From Romeriopsis navalis LEGE 11480 (GTDB lineage Bacteria > Cyanobacteriota > Cyanobacteriia > Leptolyngbyales > Leptolyngbyaceae), in the NCBI RefSeq assembly GCF_015207035.1, contig NZ_JADEXQ010000023.1:1-61342 (forward strand): 61,342 nt of DNA, given 5' to 3'. The notes below the pieces were generated by a model. That model searched no databases and had not been told where the DNA came from. It saw only the letters and a list, made by a program, of their open reading frames with translations. Positions 25,670 to 35,665 of the stretch are shown one piece after another. Position 1 is the first letter of the stretch. Each line of letters starts with the position of its first letter. A program made the position numbers and the translations under genes.

Positions 25670-26260
25670 ATGCCTCGTTCCAAATCACCTCGTCTACCGG
25701 CACGCGATCGCATCCTGGCTAAAGCCTCGGAGCTGTTCTACCAAGAAGGTACGCAAAATGTCGGCATCGATCGGATTATTGCTGAGTCAGGCGTTGCAAA
25801 AATGTCGCTGTATAACCACTTCAAGTCAAAAGATGCACTGATTGCGGCTTGGTTGCAGCAGCGAGATGAGCAATGGCGAACTTGGTTTCGAGCAACGGTT
25901 GAGGCAAGCGCTGTTGAGCCTCAAGAGCGTTTGTTGGCCGTATTTGACACCTTGGGCGAATGGTTTGATCAAGCGGACTTTCGTGGTTGTGCATTTATCA
26001 ATTCAACGGTGGAGTTGGTTAACCCAGAACATCCTGGTTATCAGATTGCCCTCCAACATCAACAGGCGATTGCGGATTATGTGCTGGAATTGGTGAAAGC
26101 TGACGGACAGCCGTATCCTGAGGCCCTAACTCAGCAATTGTTGATTTTGATCGAAGGCGCGATTATTGTCGCGATGATGCAGGGGAATCCCGCTGCTGCG
26201 CTCAGTGCAAAGCAGGCGGCTGCGACCTTACTCAGTACACGGCTCGAGTCGATCGCATGA
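25670..26260 (+). CDS. TetR/AcrR family transcriptional regulator
   Basis: 196 residues. The ATG at 25670 (MPRSKSPRLPARDRIL) is preferred to an upstream in-frame start at 25562, which would run through the operator and add a tail unlike a TetR N-terminus. The HTH is IDRIIAESGVAKMSLYNHFKSKDALI, preceded by RILAKASELFYQEGTQNVG. The ligand domain contains FRGCAFINSTVELVNPEHPG, typical of the YcdC-like/AcrR C-terminal fold. No drug pump or oxidoreductase lies next to it, so its target other than itself is unknown. The 26261-26451 gap downstream holds nothing clear. Confidence 0.9.
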   Translation: MPRSKSPRLPARDRILAKASELFYQEGTQNVGIDRIIAESGVAKMSLYNHFKSKDALIAAWLQQRDEQWRTWFRATVEASAVEPQERLLAVFDTLGEWFDQADFRGCAFINSTVELVNPEHPGYQIALQHQQAIADYVLELVKADGQPYPEALTQQLLILIEGAIIVAMMQGNPAAALSAKQAAATLLSTRLESIA

Positions 26261-26451
26261 TTTTAGGCTGGGTGGTCAAGTCTGGCGATATATTCAGCGA
26301 CATATTCAATATCTGAGTCATACGTAGAAATTGCTGCTGCGCTGTGGTTGTGCTGAATCCTGCAGGTCACAGGCTGTATAGCGATATGAGCTTCGCCATA
26401 TTGCAGGGCGTTGAGCTACCGCAAAAGTTGTAACTCAACCTAACTGTTGCG

Positions 26452-29400
26452 TTAGTTCAACTGTACGCGGAAGCGGATAAAGCCGGTGTTTGCGCCAGGT
26501 GTGCTAGCCACAGCGCCAAAATTAATTAGGACTGCGCCATTTGGGTTGGCTGGATTAACACAAGGGTTGCCTGCCGGAAGCGGGGCTAAGGGCGAATAAT
26601 ATGCCGCTGCATCGCCATCCGCCGCATTTGTTTGGGCCGTTGGAGTCGTCGCGCCAGCAAACTGAATTTGCAAGCCCTGGTTTGGCCCATAACCATTAGG
26701 TAGGAACGTGGTATTTGGTGGAATCAAGTCACAGACGGCGGCGGGTGTTGCTGGGACATTGCCATCCGATAGGAAGTAAATGGTGTATTCTACGATGTCA
26801 CCACTCTGGGCGGGTGGATTGGTATTGACCTGGGATGCGCCGATCGGAGTTAATCCGGCTTGTTGGAGCAAGTTGGCATTGTTGGAAGTATTGGCAAAAC
26901 TCGTAAAATTCGTGGTGCCATTTATCCCAACGAGTTGGGTGATGCGTTTGACCAAGCGGAGATTCGGGTCGCTCCGCTGACCCAGCGTATTGACCCCTGT
27001 ATCGTCTTCGCCGGTATCGTCATCACTGGGGTCGGAATCCGGGTCAGGCTGATCAACATTAGTTACAGAAGCGACGTTGGTAATCGCTTGGACCGTATCA
27101 ATCGTTGCTGTAATCGTCAATGTTTCAGTTGCACCATTGGCCATTGTGCCGATCGTCCAAAGATTGGTATTGGGATCGAAGCTCGTACTGCCTGTGGTAC
27201 TGCTTGAAACGTTAATCAAACCGGCGGGAATTTGTTCCAGGACTTGGACGTTGGTCGCAGTGCTCGGGCCGTTGTTGTTAATGGTAACGGTGTAGTTGAT
27301 GGTATCGCCGAGTTCGGCATTGGGATTATCGACGGTTTTGTTGACTTCCAGATCGGCTAATTGGCCCGTGACATCTGCTGTATCTTGGTTGTCATTGGGA
27401 TCAGGATCAACTTGATCGCTATCAGTTACGGTGGCCGTATTGGTGAGGGTATTCGTCGTGCCAGCAACAGCCACAATTTGCAGCGTCACCGTGCCATTGA
27501 TCGGCACGGTTCCCACATTCCAAATGCCGCTCGTTGGGTTATAGGTGCCCTGACTCGGTGTCGCCGCGACAAAAGTCATGCCGGCTGGGAGTTGGTCAGT
27601 GATTTGGACATTTGTGGCGGCGACCGGTGTGGCGGGGGCAACCCCAGCGGCATTGTTAAATAACGTCAGCGTGTAAGTTGCGTTATCCCCGACATTCGGG
27701 GTGGCATTATCGACGGTTTTAGTTAATTCGAGATCAGCTTGTTGGGCAGGCGTGACAACGCTATCTTGGTCGTCTTCACTGAGGTCATCATTGCCCGCCG
27801 TGGAGTCAGGGTCTGGTTGATCAGAGGCTTCAATCCGAGCGACATTGACGATCGGTGCTGTGGTATTCACGACACCTTGAATCGTTAGTGTGGCGGTGCC
27901 ACCGCTCGGAATCGTCGGAATATTCCAAATGTTTGGACTGACAACATTAAACGTACTACCGGGCTCCGGTGTAATGCTGCCAACGGTGAGACCGGCGGGG
28001 ATTTGCTCCAAAACTTGCACATTGGTGGCCGGGTCAGGGCCATTATTATTGACTGTAATGGTGTAGGTTAGCGTATCGCCATTCGTCGCATTGGTGGGGT
28101 TGGCCGATTTCGTTAATGAAAGATCGGCTTGCTGACCATCAACGGTGTCATTGTCAGAATTATTGTTGGGATTGGGGTCGCTTTGATCCGTATCGGTGAT
28201 GGTCGCGGTATTGGTAAGGGTATCGGTGGAGTTGGCCGTGGCGACGATCGTCAGCGTAGCGTTACCACCATTCGGGATATTCCCGATCGTCCAAACGCCG
28301 GTATTACTATTGTAGATGTCAGTCGGATCGGTTGGAGTGGCGGAAACTAGAGCTAACCCAGCTGGTAATTGATCGGTGACTTCAACGCCGGAGGCATTAT
28401 TCGGGCCATTATTTGTCACTGTCAATGTGAAGGTGACGTTCTCGCCGAGGTTTGGGGTGTTATTACTGGCGCTCTTAGTTAGACTCAGATCGGCTTGTTG
28501 GGCCGGAACCGTGGCATCATCTTGATTATCAGTTGGATCGGGGTCAACTTGATCTAAACCGCTGACTAACGCCACATTATTAATCGCGTTGACGGTATCA
28601 ACCGTCGCTATAATGTCGATTGTATTCGTTGTCCCGTTGGCTAAATTGCCTAATGTCCAAAGTCCGGTAACTGGATCGTATGTGTCGGTACCATCGCTTG
28701 GAGTGGCTGAGACGAACGTCAATCCGGGGGGCAGCTGATCGGTGATGGTGACGCCGGTTGCATTACTTGCACCATCATTGCGCACACTAATCTGGAAAGT
28801 GACGTTGTCCCCTAAATTAATCGGTGTCGCGGTCTGTAGTGTTTTGGTCAGGTTTAAGTCAGAAGCTGCTGTGGGAATTGTGACGCTGCCTTGATCATCT
28901 TCGTTGGGATCATTATTGTTGGGAGTTGAGTCAGGATCAGGTTGATCGGATGCGGTGACTTGGCTGGTATTTGTCGTCGGTGTGGCGGTTGTGACATCTA
29001 CGGTGATTTGTAAGGTTGCCGTTGTACCATTGGGAATTGTGCCGACGGCCCATTGGCCCGTACCACTGTTGTAAGTGCCTTGGCTCGGGGTGGAGGAGAC
29101 AAAATTTAGCCCCGCCGCGAGTGGTTCACTGATGGTCACCCCCGTCGCATCACCAGGCCCTGTATTGGTGACACTGATTGTATAGATAACTTGATCGCCA
29201 TTGGTCGCGAGGGGATTATCTACGGATTTGCTCAGGGATAGATCGGCAAAGGGCGGCAAAATTTCGAGCGGTGTTTCGTCTTCGGGTGTTCCAGTTGGTG
29301 GGAAGTCAGACTCAATCACCACGCCGCTAGTCAGTGTGAGGTTAGCTTGGTTTTGGACGAATCCCGAGGGGGTATTGAGTGGAACATCAACTTCGATCGA

Positions 29401-30522
29401 TAGTGTATTCACCGAATTCGGCGGCAGGTTCAAACCGTTAATGGTGAGTGTTTTATTGCCATTGCTAAAGCTGGGCGTTCCGCCAATCCCACCGGGAACT
29501 GATAATGTCCCTGGGACGTAGGTCCGACCATCAGTTGCGGGCATGACATCGGTGAATGTGACGCCATTGACTGCGGCATTAGGGTTAGGGTTAGCAATTT
29601 GATACGTATAAGTAATCCGCTGTCCGGCCCGAATCGGTGTTGGCGATACGGTTTTTTGGAGTTGCGGACGATAGGGGCAAGCGGCTCCGTCATTGAGGCT
29701 GACCCGTGGGCCAGTGGCATATAGCGTACCGGTCGCAGTCGTGCCGGATAGGACGTAGCGGATGATATTGCCACTGCCATTGTTATAGGCATAAAAATTA
29801 CCGAAGCCGTCAAAATAGGTGGCCCCAGCGCTACTGATGGAGGGGGTTGCAGTTGTGGTGAAGCGGACAACGTTTCCCGTATTGGGATCGACTTGTACGA
29901 CCCTACTGCCTTGGACGCCGTAGGCGCGACCATCGATCGGATTAAAGGCTAAGTCAGCGACGCTGACGGCTTCGCTTAGTAAGGTACTGCCGATTAACTG
30001 GGCTGTGCCTTGGCCGGTAACTTGGATGCGGTATAGTACACGACGTCTCGGGCCTTCGGCCGTAGTCTGACTGGTGTTGAGAATGTAGAAAATGCCGTTG
30101 GGGTCAACGTCGCCAGCAAAGCTGCGGATTACAGTACCATTGCCGTCGGTTACAGTGCCAAGGGAGTCAAACGTCCCATCGGATTTGATACGATAGATAT
30201 TGCCATTATTCGCATGAATGCCATAGATGAAATCATCTACGCGGTTGTAGCCGATCGCGTTGGTATAGACGCCAGGGTTCAATGCTGGATCGAGTGCGTT
30301 GGTGGCGGTGTTGACAATAAAATAATTGGAGGGATTATTTTGGGCCAGGTAGAACTTACCATCGCAGGTAAAGGTTTGCGCCATCGCACTTGGTGCATAT
30401 AGCAGCGTTGAAGTAATACTAATTGCGCCGATCGCGAGTGAACTTGCGAGGGCACCGAGTTGGTTAACGATGGGTGATCGCTGAGTGGATGAACGGGTGA
30501 AGGCTTTGGCAACAGAAATCAT
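26452..30522 (-). CDS. Giant exported DUF11-repeat surface protein
   Basis: 1356 residues. The signal peptide has a long n-region (MISVAKAFTRSSTQRS) and hydrophobic core LASSLAIGAISITSTLLY, with cleavage near AMAQ. Residues 50-285 or so form a propeller-like domain (FYILNTSQTT, VYGIHANNGNIYRI-type blades). Then follow about six or seven DUF11 modules of 115-130 residues, each opening ADLxLTKxVxN...GDxxTYT and ending V(T/S)DxDQxDPDPxxN(Q/D)D. The last C-terminal module, ending FIRFRVQLN, lacks a membrane anchor or LPxTG motif. DUF11 modules are Ig-like cell-surface repeats. It is the last gene of the operon 35493-26452; 76 bp separate it from the beta-barrel gene. The acidic Asp/Asn-rich loops may bind calcium (inference). 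Confidence 0.9.
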   Translation of the reverse strand: MISVAKAFTRSSTQRSPIVNQLGALASSLAIGAISITSTLLYAPSAMAQTFTCDGKFYLAQNNPSNYFIVNTATNALDPALNPGVYTNAIGYNRVDDFIYGIHANNGNIYRIKSDGTFDSLGTVTDGNGTVIRSFAGDVDPNGIFYILNTSQTTAEGPRRRVLYRIQVTGQGTAQLIGSTLLSEAVSVADLAFNPIDGRAYGVQGSRVVQVDPNTGNVVRFTTTATPSISSAGATYFDGFGNFYAYNNGSGNIIRYVLSGTTATGTLYATGPRVSLNDGAACPYRPQLQKTVSPTPIRAGQRITYTYQIANPNPNAAVNGVTFTDVMPATDGRTYVPGTLSVPGGIGGTPSFSNGNKTLTINGLNLPPNSVNTLSIEVDVPLNTPSGFVQNQANLTLTSGVVIESDFPPTGTPEDETPLEILPPFADLSLSKSVDNPLATNGDQVIYTISVTNTGPGDATGVTISEPLAAGLNFVSSTPSQGTYNSGTGQWAVGTIPNGTTATLQITVDVTTATPTTNTSQVTASDQPDPDSTPNNNDPNEDDQGSVTIPTAASDLNLTKTLQTATPINLGDNVTFQISVRNDGASNATGVTITDQLPPGLTFVSATPSDGTDTYDPVTGLWTLGNLANGTTNTIDIIATVDTVNAINNVALVSGLDQVDPDPTDNQDDATVPAQQADLSLTKSASNNTPNLGENVTFTLTVTNNGPNNASGVEVTDQLPAGLALVSATPTDPTDIYNSNTGVWTIGNIPNGGNATLTIVATANSTDTLTNTATITDTDQSDPNPNNNSDNDTVDGQQADLSLTKSANPTNATNGDTLTYTITVNNNGPDPATNVQVLEQIPAGLTVGSITPEPGSTFNVVSPNIWNIPTIPSGGTATLTIQGVVNTTAPIVNVARIEASDQPDPDSTAGNDDLSEDDQDSVVTPAQQADLELTKTVDNATPNVGDNATYTLTLFNNAAGVAPATPVAATNVQITDQLPAGMTFVAATPSQGTYNPTSGIWNVGTVPINGTVTLQIVAVAGTTNTLTNTATVTDSDQVDPDPNDNQDTADVTGQLADLEVNKTVDNPNAELGDTINYTVTINNNGPSTATNVQVLEQIPAGLINVSSSTTGSTSFDPNTNLWTIGTMANGATETLTITATIDTVQAITNVASVTNVDQPDPDSDPSDDDTGEDDTGVNTLGQRSDPNLRLVKRITQLVGINGTTNFTSFANTSNNANLLQQAGLTPIGASQVNTNPPAQSGDIVEYTIYFLSDGNVPATPAAVCDLIPPNTTFLPNGYGPNQGLQIQFAGATTPTAQTNAADGDAAAYYSPLAPLPAGNPCVNPANPNGAVLINFGAVASTPGANTGFIRFRVQLN

Positions 30523-30597
30523 AATTTTTTGGGGCAGTTAGAAGGGAAATTTGATCAATGGCACAGTGTTAGGCAGTGACGGGGTGCTGGGGACTGA

Positions 30598-33500
30598 CTA
30601 ATACCGTTTTGGTATCGTTTTGGGCGGAGATTCGACCGTTGTTTCTGGTGTTGCCAACTTGTCCGTTTGCGGTCTAGTTACGTCGATCGGCTGCGGCGAT
30701 TGCGGCGTTTTCAGTGCGGTGACTTTTTCCGGTTGGGCTTGTGCGGCGTTTGAGTCTTGCGGTTCGTTGGTTTGGGCCGTTTTCACCGGGGGAAGTGACT
30801 GCCGCCCGAAGCCGTTGAATAGCTCATTCACCTTCAGGCCCACACCAATGTAAGGGCCACCGCGCGATCGCGTGCCCGTAAAGTCTTCATCATCAGCGCG
30901 GCCAAAGCTGTAGCCGAGGAAGAAGCGTAAATCGGGAGAGGGGTAATAACCCAGTTCGACCGCAAAGCCAGTTTCGTTGTAGTTGGCGGTGGGTTGAGCA
31001 ATCAGACGTCCTTCAGCGGCAATATCCCAGTGATAGTCGAATTGGTAAGCGGCGCGCAGTTGGGCCAGGTGAATCGCACTGTTGTTGACAAAGTTGCTGG
31101 CCAGCCGGGAGGTGCTAGAGCGATAGGCATATTTGCCATAAAACTCCCATTTCGGGTCCGGCTCATAAATCGTTTCGAAGGCGAAGAGATGCTCACGGGA
31201 GCCGGTGCCGCTGCCCAGGAGTAAGGTATCCGGAATCGTCGAGGGATTGCGGCGATATTCATACCGCAATAGGGCATTCCAGTCGTCACGATCGGGGTTG
31301 CGATAGGCCAGACCCAGACGCAGCTTGGTCGTATCACCGAGGCCGCTGATTAGTTGGTTGGCAGCATTGGCTTTTTGGTAGCGGAACAGGGCCGTCAGCG
31401 ATGAAGATACGCGACCATCAGCGGCAGCGGAAATCACGGTATTGCTACCGGCGCTGGAATCGCGATGTTCGAGCCGGGCGCTGGCTTTGAAATCCGGGTT
31501 CTCGGTATAGTCAAAGCCGATATTGTAGCTATCGCCGGAGAGCAGTCCCAGACTCGAAGCCGTTTGACCGACGGCGTAGGGTTGGAGGAATTGGTTGCCT
31601 GCTGCTGTACCACCGACCACACTGCCGAAGATCCGCTCGTAGCCCAGATTCATCCGCAGACCAGGGGCGACGGCCCAGCGATATTTCAGTCCGACTGCGC
31701 CTTGGCCCAGGACACCGTTGGTGCCACCGAGCAGGGTATAGCGACCCGTCACACTGGCATCTTCGCTGAGTTTATAATCGAGTAATGTGCCGAGACTGGT
31801 AATGGAATTCCCCCCGAATAACCCACCTTCTAAGAACTGATGAGCCAGGCGCAGGGAGATGCCGGGGAAGGCTTTCCAGTCGAGGCCGAGGGTGGTGCGA
31901 TTCGGGTACAGCGGATCGTTGGCGTTTTGTAGGTTGAGTTCGTTTTGAGCCAAGAAGGTGAGGCTCGGACTCATCGGCACATTCAGGCGCGATACCAACT
32001 GCTCGGTATCCCCAGTGAATGTATTGCCAATCCGGTCCTCGCGATCGCGGCTGACATATTCTAGACTGGCCGTCGATGCGCCGAGCTGTTGGGCGATACC
32101 AGCGCGAATCGTGGTCAGTGTATTGTTGACCGCACTACCGGGTGTCGCTGTGGGCTGTGGGTTGAAAATATCGAAGAAAGTGAGCCGGGGCGCGGCGGCG
32201 ACACCGTAGTTTTCTTCAAAGTCAAAGCTAAACCCGAGGTTCGTGCTGGGCGTGACGCTGGCGTTGAGTTCTGTGCCGTAGCGGGTTTGACCCGGCGTAA
32301 AGCTGGTCGTGGCGTTATTCGAGAAGTTCTCGGTCACTGATCGATAGTAAGCCCGTGCTTTCAGCCAGTCAGCGACGCCGGTATTGGCTTCTAGCCTGTA
32401 GGCCGTGCCATCGATATCGCCGGTGAGGGGGGATTGATTATTCGATCGAGCAATTTCGCCGACGATTTGCCCCGCTTTGCCAAGGGGGACGCGCAGGTCG
32501 GCCCCGTAGAGTTCGAAGTCCTGGGCACCCCGATCGGAGCGCATATAGCTGAGTCCGGCTAGGCTGGGATTGCTCAGCTCACGGGCAAAGTTGTACTGTA
32601 GGCGGCCCCCGTAGAAGTTGGTGTTGTTGCCGTTGTTTTCAAACTGGTAGGTGGCGACAATTCGACGGACTAGGGTATTGCCAAATAGATCGTACTCCGT
32701 GGCTTGAATCGGTCGGCGAAATAGCAGTGTGCCACGATCGTAATCAATTTCGTAGTCACTACCGCGATACATTGGTTGTCGCTTGACCACAAAACCGGGA
32801 CGTTCGAGCTGCTCGGTTTCGATGTAGATCGTTTCCGTCCCGCCAATCACTAAGCGATTCGAGAGGAAGTAGTAGCCGCTAGTGCCGTCGGGGGTGATTT
32901 GGTCGCGGCCCAGACCGTTGACGCTGTTGCTGTAGAGGCCGGTGAGCTGCAAGTCGCCGACGTTATAGTTGAGCTTGAGACCGTGCAACTGCTGGGTGGT
33001 GGCGGTAAACAGCTGAGATCGCCGCGCCAGCTCATTGGTGCCGTAGTCGCCCCACATGACGTAGTCGGGGTCTGCGTTGAGGGTGGGGGAAGTGCGTTCG
33101 AGTTTGAAAAATAGACTATCGGTGGACGGCGTCGTGTATTCCGTGTTCGAGCTATCACCGTAGACGCCGTAGCGATTTTCGCAGAGCTGATCATTGCGCA
33201 TCACCTCGTTGCGACCGTCGCAGGTTTGGTTCAGGGGACGACGGTTGTTGTAGGACGTCGTGACCCGCCAATCGCCGAGTTTACCCGTGCTAAAAATTGC
33301 CGCATCGACATCAAGCGCTGTCCCATTGGCGTCGGGCCGCAGAAATTCGCGGAAGCTGCGCCAGTAGTTCGCGCCGTCTGCGCCCAGACGAAAGGCTAAA
33401 GTACCCGTCGTGATTGCCGGTCGCAGACTCGTAATAAATTCGATCTGGGTATAGGCTTCCAGCACCTGGGTCGGATAGAACCAGTCAGGATTTTTCTGAT

Positions 33501-34164
33501 TGACTGCGTTTAGTCGTGGGTCAATCCCCGCTCGGACTCGGACTCGTCCCGCTTTAACGGTGGATTGGAGCTGGGCTTTGAATTCACCTTGGGTCGCCAG
33601 GACTTGGAAACCCACTTGGTCGGGGTCGTAGTCATCACCGATAAATTTACCCGTGGCGGTGGTCAGGGTAACAAGGGCATCTTGGGTAATCTTGTTGCCC
33701 TTAGCATCGAGGATTTGACCGCTGAGTTCGACGATCGATCGACCATCGGCGGGAATGCGGGGGTCATCGACGGCCCCAAATTTGAGGACGGTTTGGTCAG
33801 TCTCAGTTGGCAGTTGGATCGGGCTACCGATCGGGCTGCTGAGGGCCGGATTGGCCAGGCGATCGCCGGGTAATTCCTGCATGACGGCTAGTTCTTCGTC
33901 AATTTCCGGTTCGATGGCAATCGACTGAACTACAGGTTCGTTGACGACTAGTGGTTGAGCGACAAGTGTTGCATCGATCGCTTCCACTTGTTTTTGTTCA
34001 CTGGGTTGTGCTGCAACCGGCTTTGTTGCAACTGGCTTTGCTTCAACTGACTTTGCTTCAATGACTGGCGTTTGGCTTGCCAGGGTCGGCGCGGCCAGCA
34101 AAAGTGCGCTGCAACTGCTGGTCAGCCAGACCAACTGAACTTGATGAAACGTGTGCGAGCGCAT
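30598..34164 (-). CDS. Large outer-membrane beta-barrel protein with Ig-like (Big_1) domain
   Basis: 1188 residues. Signal peptide LVWLTSSCSALLLAAPTLA. An Ala/Val/Glu/Pro-rich low-complexity segment covers about residues 30-130. A bacterial Ig-like domain (VDDPRIPADGRSIVELSGQI, then VTLTTATGKF) occupies about 145-215. From about 240 to 1110 the sequence alternates aromatic and polar residues with many YxYR, RLxxNxxxS strands, ending LGYSFGRADDEDFTGTRSRG and PYIGVGLKV, a typical last-strand region. A Pro/Lys/Gln-rich tail follows and ends PKRY. It looks like an outer-membrane channel or anchor for the DUF11 partners. AGGAG lies 8 bases before the ATG, inside the preceding 38-codon ORF. Confidence 0.82.
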   Translation of the reverse strand: MRSHTFHQVQLVWLTSSCSALLLAAPTLASQTPVIEAKSVEAKPVATKPVAAQPSEQKQVEAIDATLVAQPLVVNEPVVQSIAIEPEIDEELAVMQELPGDRLANPALSSPIGSPIQLPTETDQTVLKFGAVDDPRIPADGRSIVELSGQILDAKGNKITQDALVTLTTATGKFIGDDYDPDQVGFQVLATQGEFKAQLQSTVKAGRVRVRAGIDPRLNAVNQKNPDWFYPTQVLEAYTQIEFITSLRPAITTGTLAFRLGADGANYWRSFREFLRPDANGTALDVDAAIFSTGKLGDWRVTTSYNNRRPLNQTCDGRNEVMRNDQLCENRYGVYGDSSNTEYTTPSTDSLFFKLERTSPTLNADPDYVMWGDYGTNELARRSQLFTATTQQLHGLKLNYNVGDLQLTGLYSNSVNGLGRDQITPDGTSGYYFLSNRLVIGGTETIYIETEQLERPGFVVKRQPMYRGSDYEIDYDRGTLLFRRPIQATEYDLFGNTLVRRIVATYQFENNGNNTNFYGGRLQYNFARELSNPSLAGLSYMRSDRGAQDFELYGADLRVPLGKAGQIVGEIARSNNQSPLTGDIDGTAYRLEANTGVADWLKARAYYRSVTENFSNNATTSFTPGQTRYGTELNASVTPSTNLGFSFDFEENYGVAAAPRLTFFDIFNPQPTATPGSAVNNTLTTIRAGIAQQLGASTASLEYVSRDREDRIGNTFTGDTEQLVSRLNVPMSPSLTFLAQNELNLQNANDPLYPNRTTLGLDWKAFPGISLRLAHQFLEGGLFGGNSITSLGTLLDYKLSEDASVTGRYTLLGGTNGVLGQGAVGLKYRWAVAPGLRMNLGYERIFGSVVGGTAAGNQFLQPYAVGQTASSLGLLSGDSYNIGFDYTENPDFKASARLEHRDSSAGSNTVISAAADGRVSSSLTALFRYQKANAANQLISGLGDTTKLRLGLAYRNPDRDDWNALLRYEYRRNPSTIPDTLLLGSGTGSREHLFAFETIYEPDPKWEFYGKYAYRSSTSRLASNFVNNSAIHLAQLRAAYQFDYHWDIAAEGRLIAQPTANYNETGFAVELGYYPSPDLRFFLGYSFGRADDEDFTGTRSRGGPYIGVGLKVNELFNGFGRQSLPPVKTAQTNEPQDSNAAQAQPEKVTALKTPQSPQPIDVTRPQTDKLATPETTVESPPKTIPKRY

Positions 34165-34281
34165 TTATTTGTCTCCTGGTTGAGTTCTAGCGAGGCTGCC
34201 GAGTCGAGTTGTGAGGGGTGAATGTTCAGTCGATGAACACTGCGTCGATAAACGCGGGAAGGCTTTAGCAACGGCAGTCAT
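34165..34281 (-). CDS. 38-codon relic/leader ORF related to the DUF11 gene start
   Basis: ATG at 34281 opens MTAVAKAFPRLSTQCSS and includes SPLTTRLGSLART; its TAA (34167-34165) directly abuts the ATG of the barrel gene. It matches the start of the giant DUF11 protein (MISVAKAFTRSSTQRS, then PIVNQLGALASS). The DNA before it also matches. The barrel's ribosome-binding site lies inside its last codons, so translation would be coupled. It is either a leader peptide or the stump of a lost DUF11 paralogue. Confidence 0.6.
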   Translation of the reverse strand: MTAVAKAFPRLSTQCSSTEHSPLTTRLGSLARTQPGDK

Positions 34282-34350
34282 AGTTCTGGTTTAGGGGCAG
34301 TTACAGGGGAATTGGCATCAGCGTGTCAGCACTAGGGCTAACGAGGCGGC

Positions 34351-35493
34351 TTAATACCGTTGGGGTAAAGTCTCGGGCTTAGCATCAGGTGCAGTTTCGG
34401 GCTCGGCCAAATCGACTGGTGCCGACTGTACTGATTGGGGCGTTTCTGGTTTCGGCGTCACGACTTTCACGGGCGCGGGTTGTACTGCTTCTGGTGTTTC
34501 TGGCATTGCGGCAGGCACTACTCCAAAGTCCATGCGGCGTAGACTCCCGGGGGACATCATCACCATGCGGGATTGGCTGTTGTCTTGAATCTTGTATTCG
34601 TTGGGGGCCAGGGTATAGCCCGCAACGCTCGTCATGTCGAGAACGCCAGTACGTGGCCCAGGTAGAACACAGGTGAGGGAGAACTTGCCTTCAATGTCCG
34701 TGGTGACTCGATTACCGTCATCCATAAATACAACGGCGTTGGGCATCCCAGGTTCAGTCGCTTGCTGCTTACCATCAAAGTTCTTATCTTCAAACACCCG
34801 GCCAATCAGTGTGCCGCAGTCCGAGAGAATGCCCGAGCTAATGCGCATTTGATGGCTGGCGACGCCGGTTTGGACCGTTTGGGTGGCGGTATTGCCGCTA
34901 CCGGAAGCGAGGTTTCGACCGCTACCGCGCAAAGCATCGGGGGTCAGTTCCACGGCGTAGACGACGGCTAGATCTTGTTGCGGTGCGAGGGTGCTGGGAT
35001 ATTGAAAGGTAATATCTTGACCGTTGCGATTAACGTTTAGACTAACGGCAGAACTAACGTTGCCAGTATTGATCGCCGCTTGGACTGAATTTTGGAGGAA
35101 TTGCATTCCTAGGGGTAAACGATCGCTTAGCGTTAAGTTATTGACAGTAATGGTGCCGGTATTCCGTAGTAAAAGGCGATAAATCGCTGTGTCACCGGGG
35201 GCAGCAGCGGCTCGATCGCCGGTTTTGATCAGCTCTAATGACGATCTGCCTAAGACGGCATCGAGGGGCACGGTATTGGAGTTGGTACTTGTGGGTGTGC
35301 CATTCGGATCAAGTGGGTCACCAAAACTACCAGATGCAGTATTTGATACTGTAGTGGGATTTTGCGCACTTGCTGGCAGGATTGCCAAGGATGGCGCGAG
35401 GAAAATCAGGAGCAGCCATCGCTGCTCAACTGATGGATTTAATTGCCACGATCGCGACCGTCGCATAACTGACTTCAGCGTCCGAAATAGCAT
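34351..35493 (-). CDS. Exported DUF11/SdrB-like surface protein
   Basis: 380 residues. The n-region MLFRTLKSVMRRSRS and hydrophobic WLLLIFLAPSLAILPASA form a signal peptide with cleavage at ASA-QN. One DUF11 module covers about 80-210 (LELIKTGDRAAAAPGDTAIY, LTLSDRLPLGMQFLQ). A B-type SdrD/CNA-like module covers about 230-320 (LIGRVFEDKNFDGKQQATEP, VTTDIEGKFSLTCV); its DKNFDGKQ loop is the usual calcium-binding type. A Pro/Glu/Ala-rich tail ends PQRY, like the PKRY end of the barrel protein. It is the first gene of the three-gene operon. Confidence 0.85.
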   Translation of the reverse strand: MLFRTLKSVMRRSRSWQLNPSVEQRWLLLIFLAPSLAILPASAQNPTTVSNTASGSFGDPLDPNGTPTSTNSNTVPLDAVLGRSSLELIKTGDRAAAAPGDTAIYRLLLRNTGTITVNNLTLSDRLPLGMQFLQNSVQAAINTGNVSSAVSLNVNRNGQDITFQYPSTLAPQQDLAVVYAVELTPDALRGSGRNLASGSGNTATQTVQTGVASHQMRISSGILSDCGTLIGRVFEDKNFDGKQQATEPGMPNAVVFMDDGNRVTTDIEGKFSLTCVLPGPRTGVLDMTSVAGYTLAPNEYKIQDNSQSRMVMMSPGSLRRMDFGVVPAAMPETPEAVQPAPVKVVTPKPETPQSVQSAPVDLAEPETAPDAKPETLPQRY

Positions 35494-35665
35494 GAAACAC
35501 TCTGAACATCACTACAGATCAACCATGTGTAATATGAACCATGCCGAAATGCTGGCTATCAGTGAAAATACGGTACATGGTGAAAATGCGGAGAACACTC
35601 TGAGAGCGTCTTCCAGCTTGATTCTGATGCTTTTTGCGGGAGTGTTGATATAAACGAAATCTAGT

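Noticed and set aside
29201..29933. ORFs of 100-167 codons within the DUF11 gene
   Set aside because: Alternative frames of the repeat-rich gene; no independent start signals or domains.
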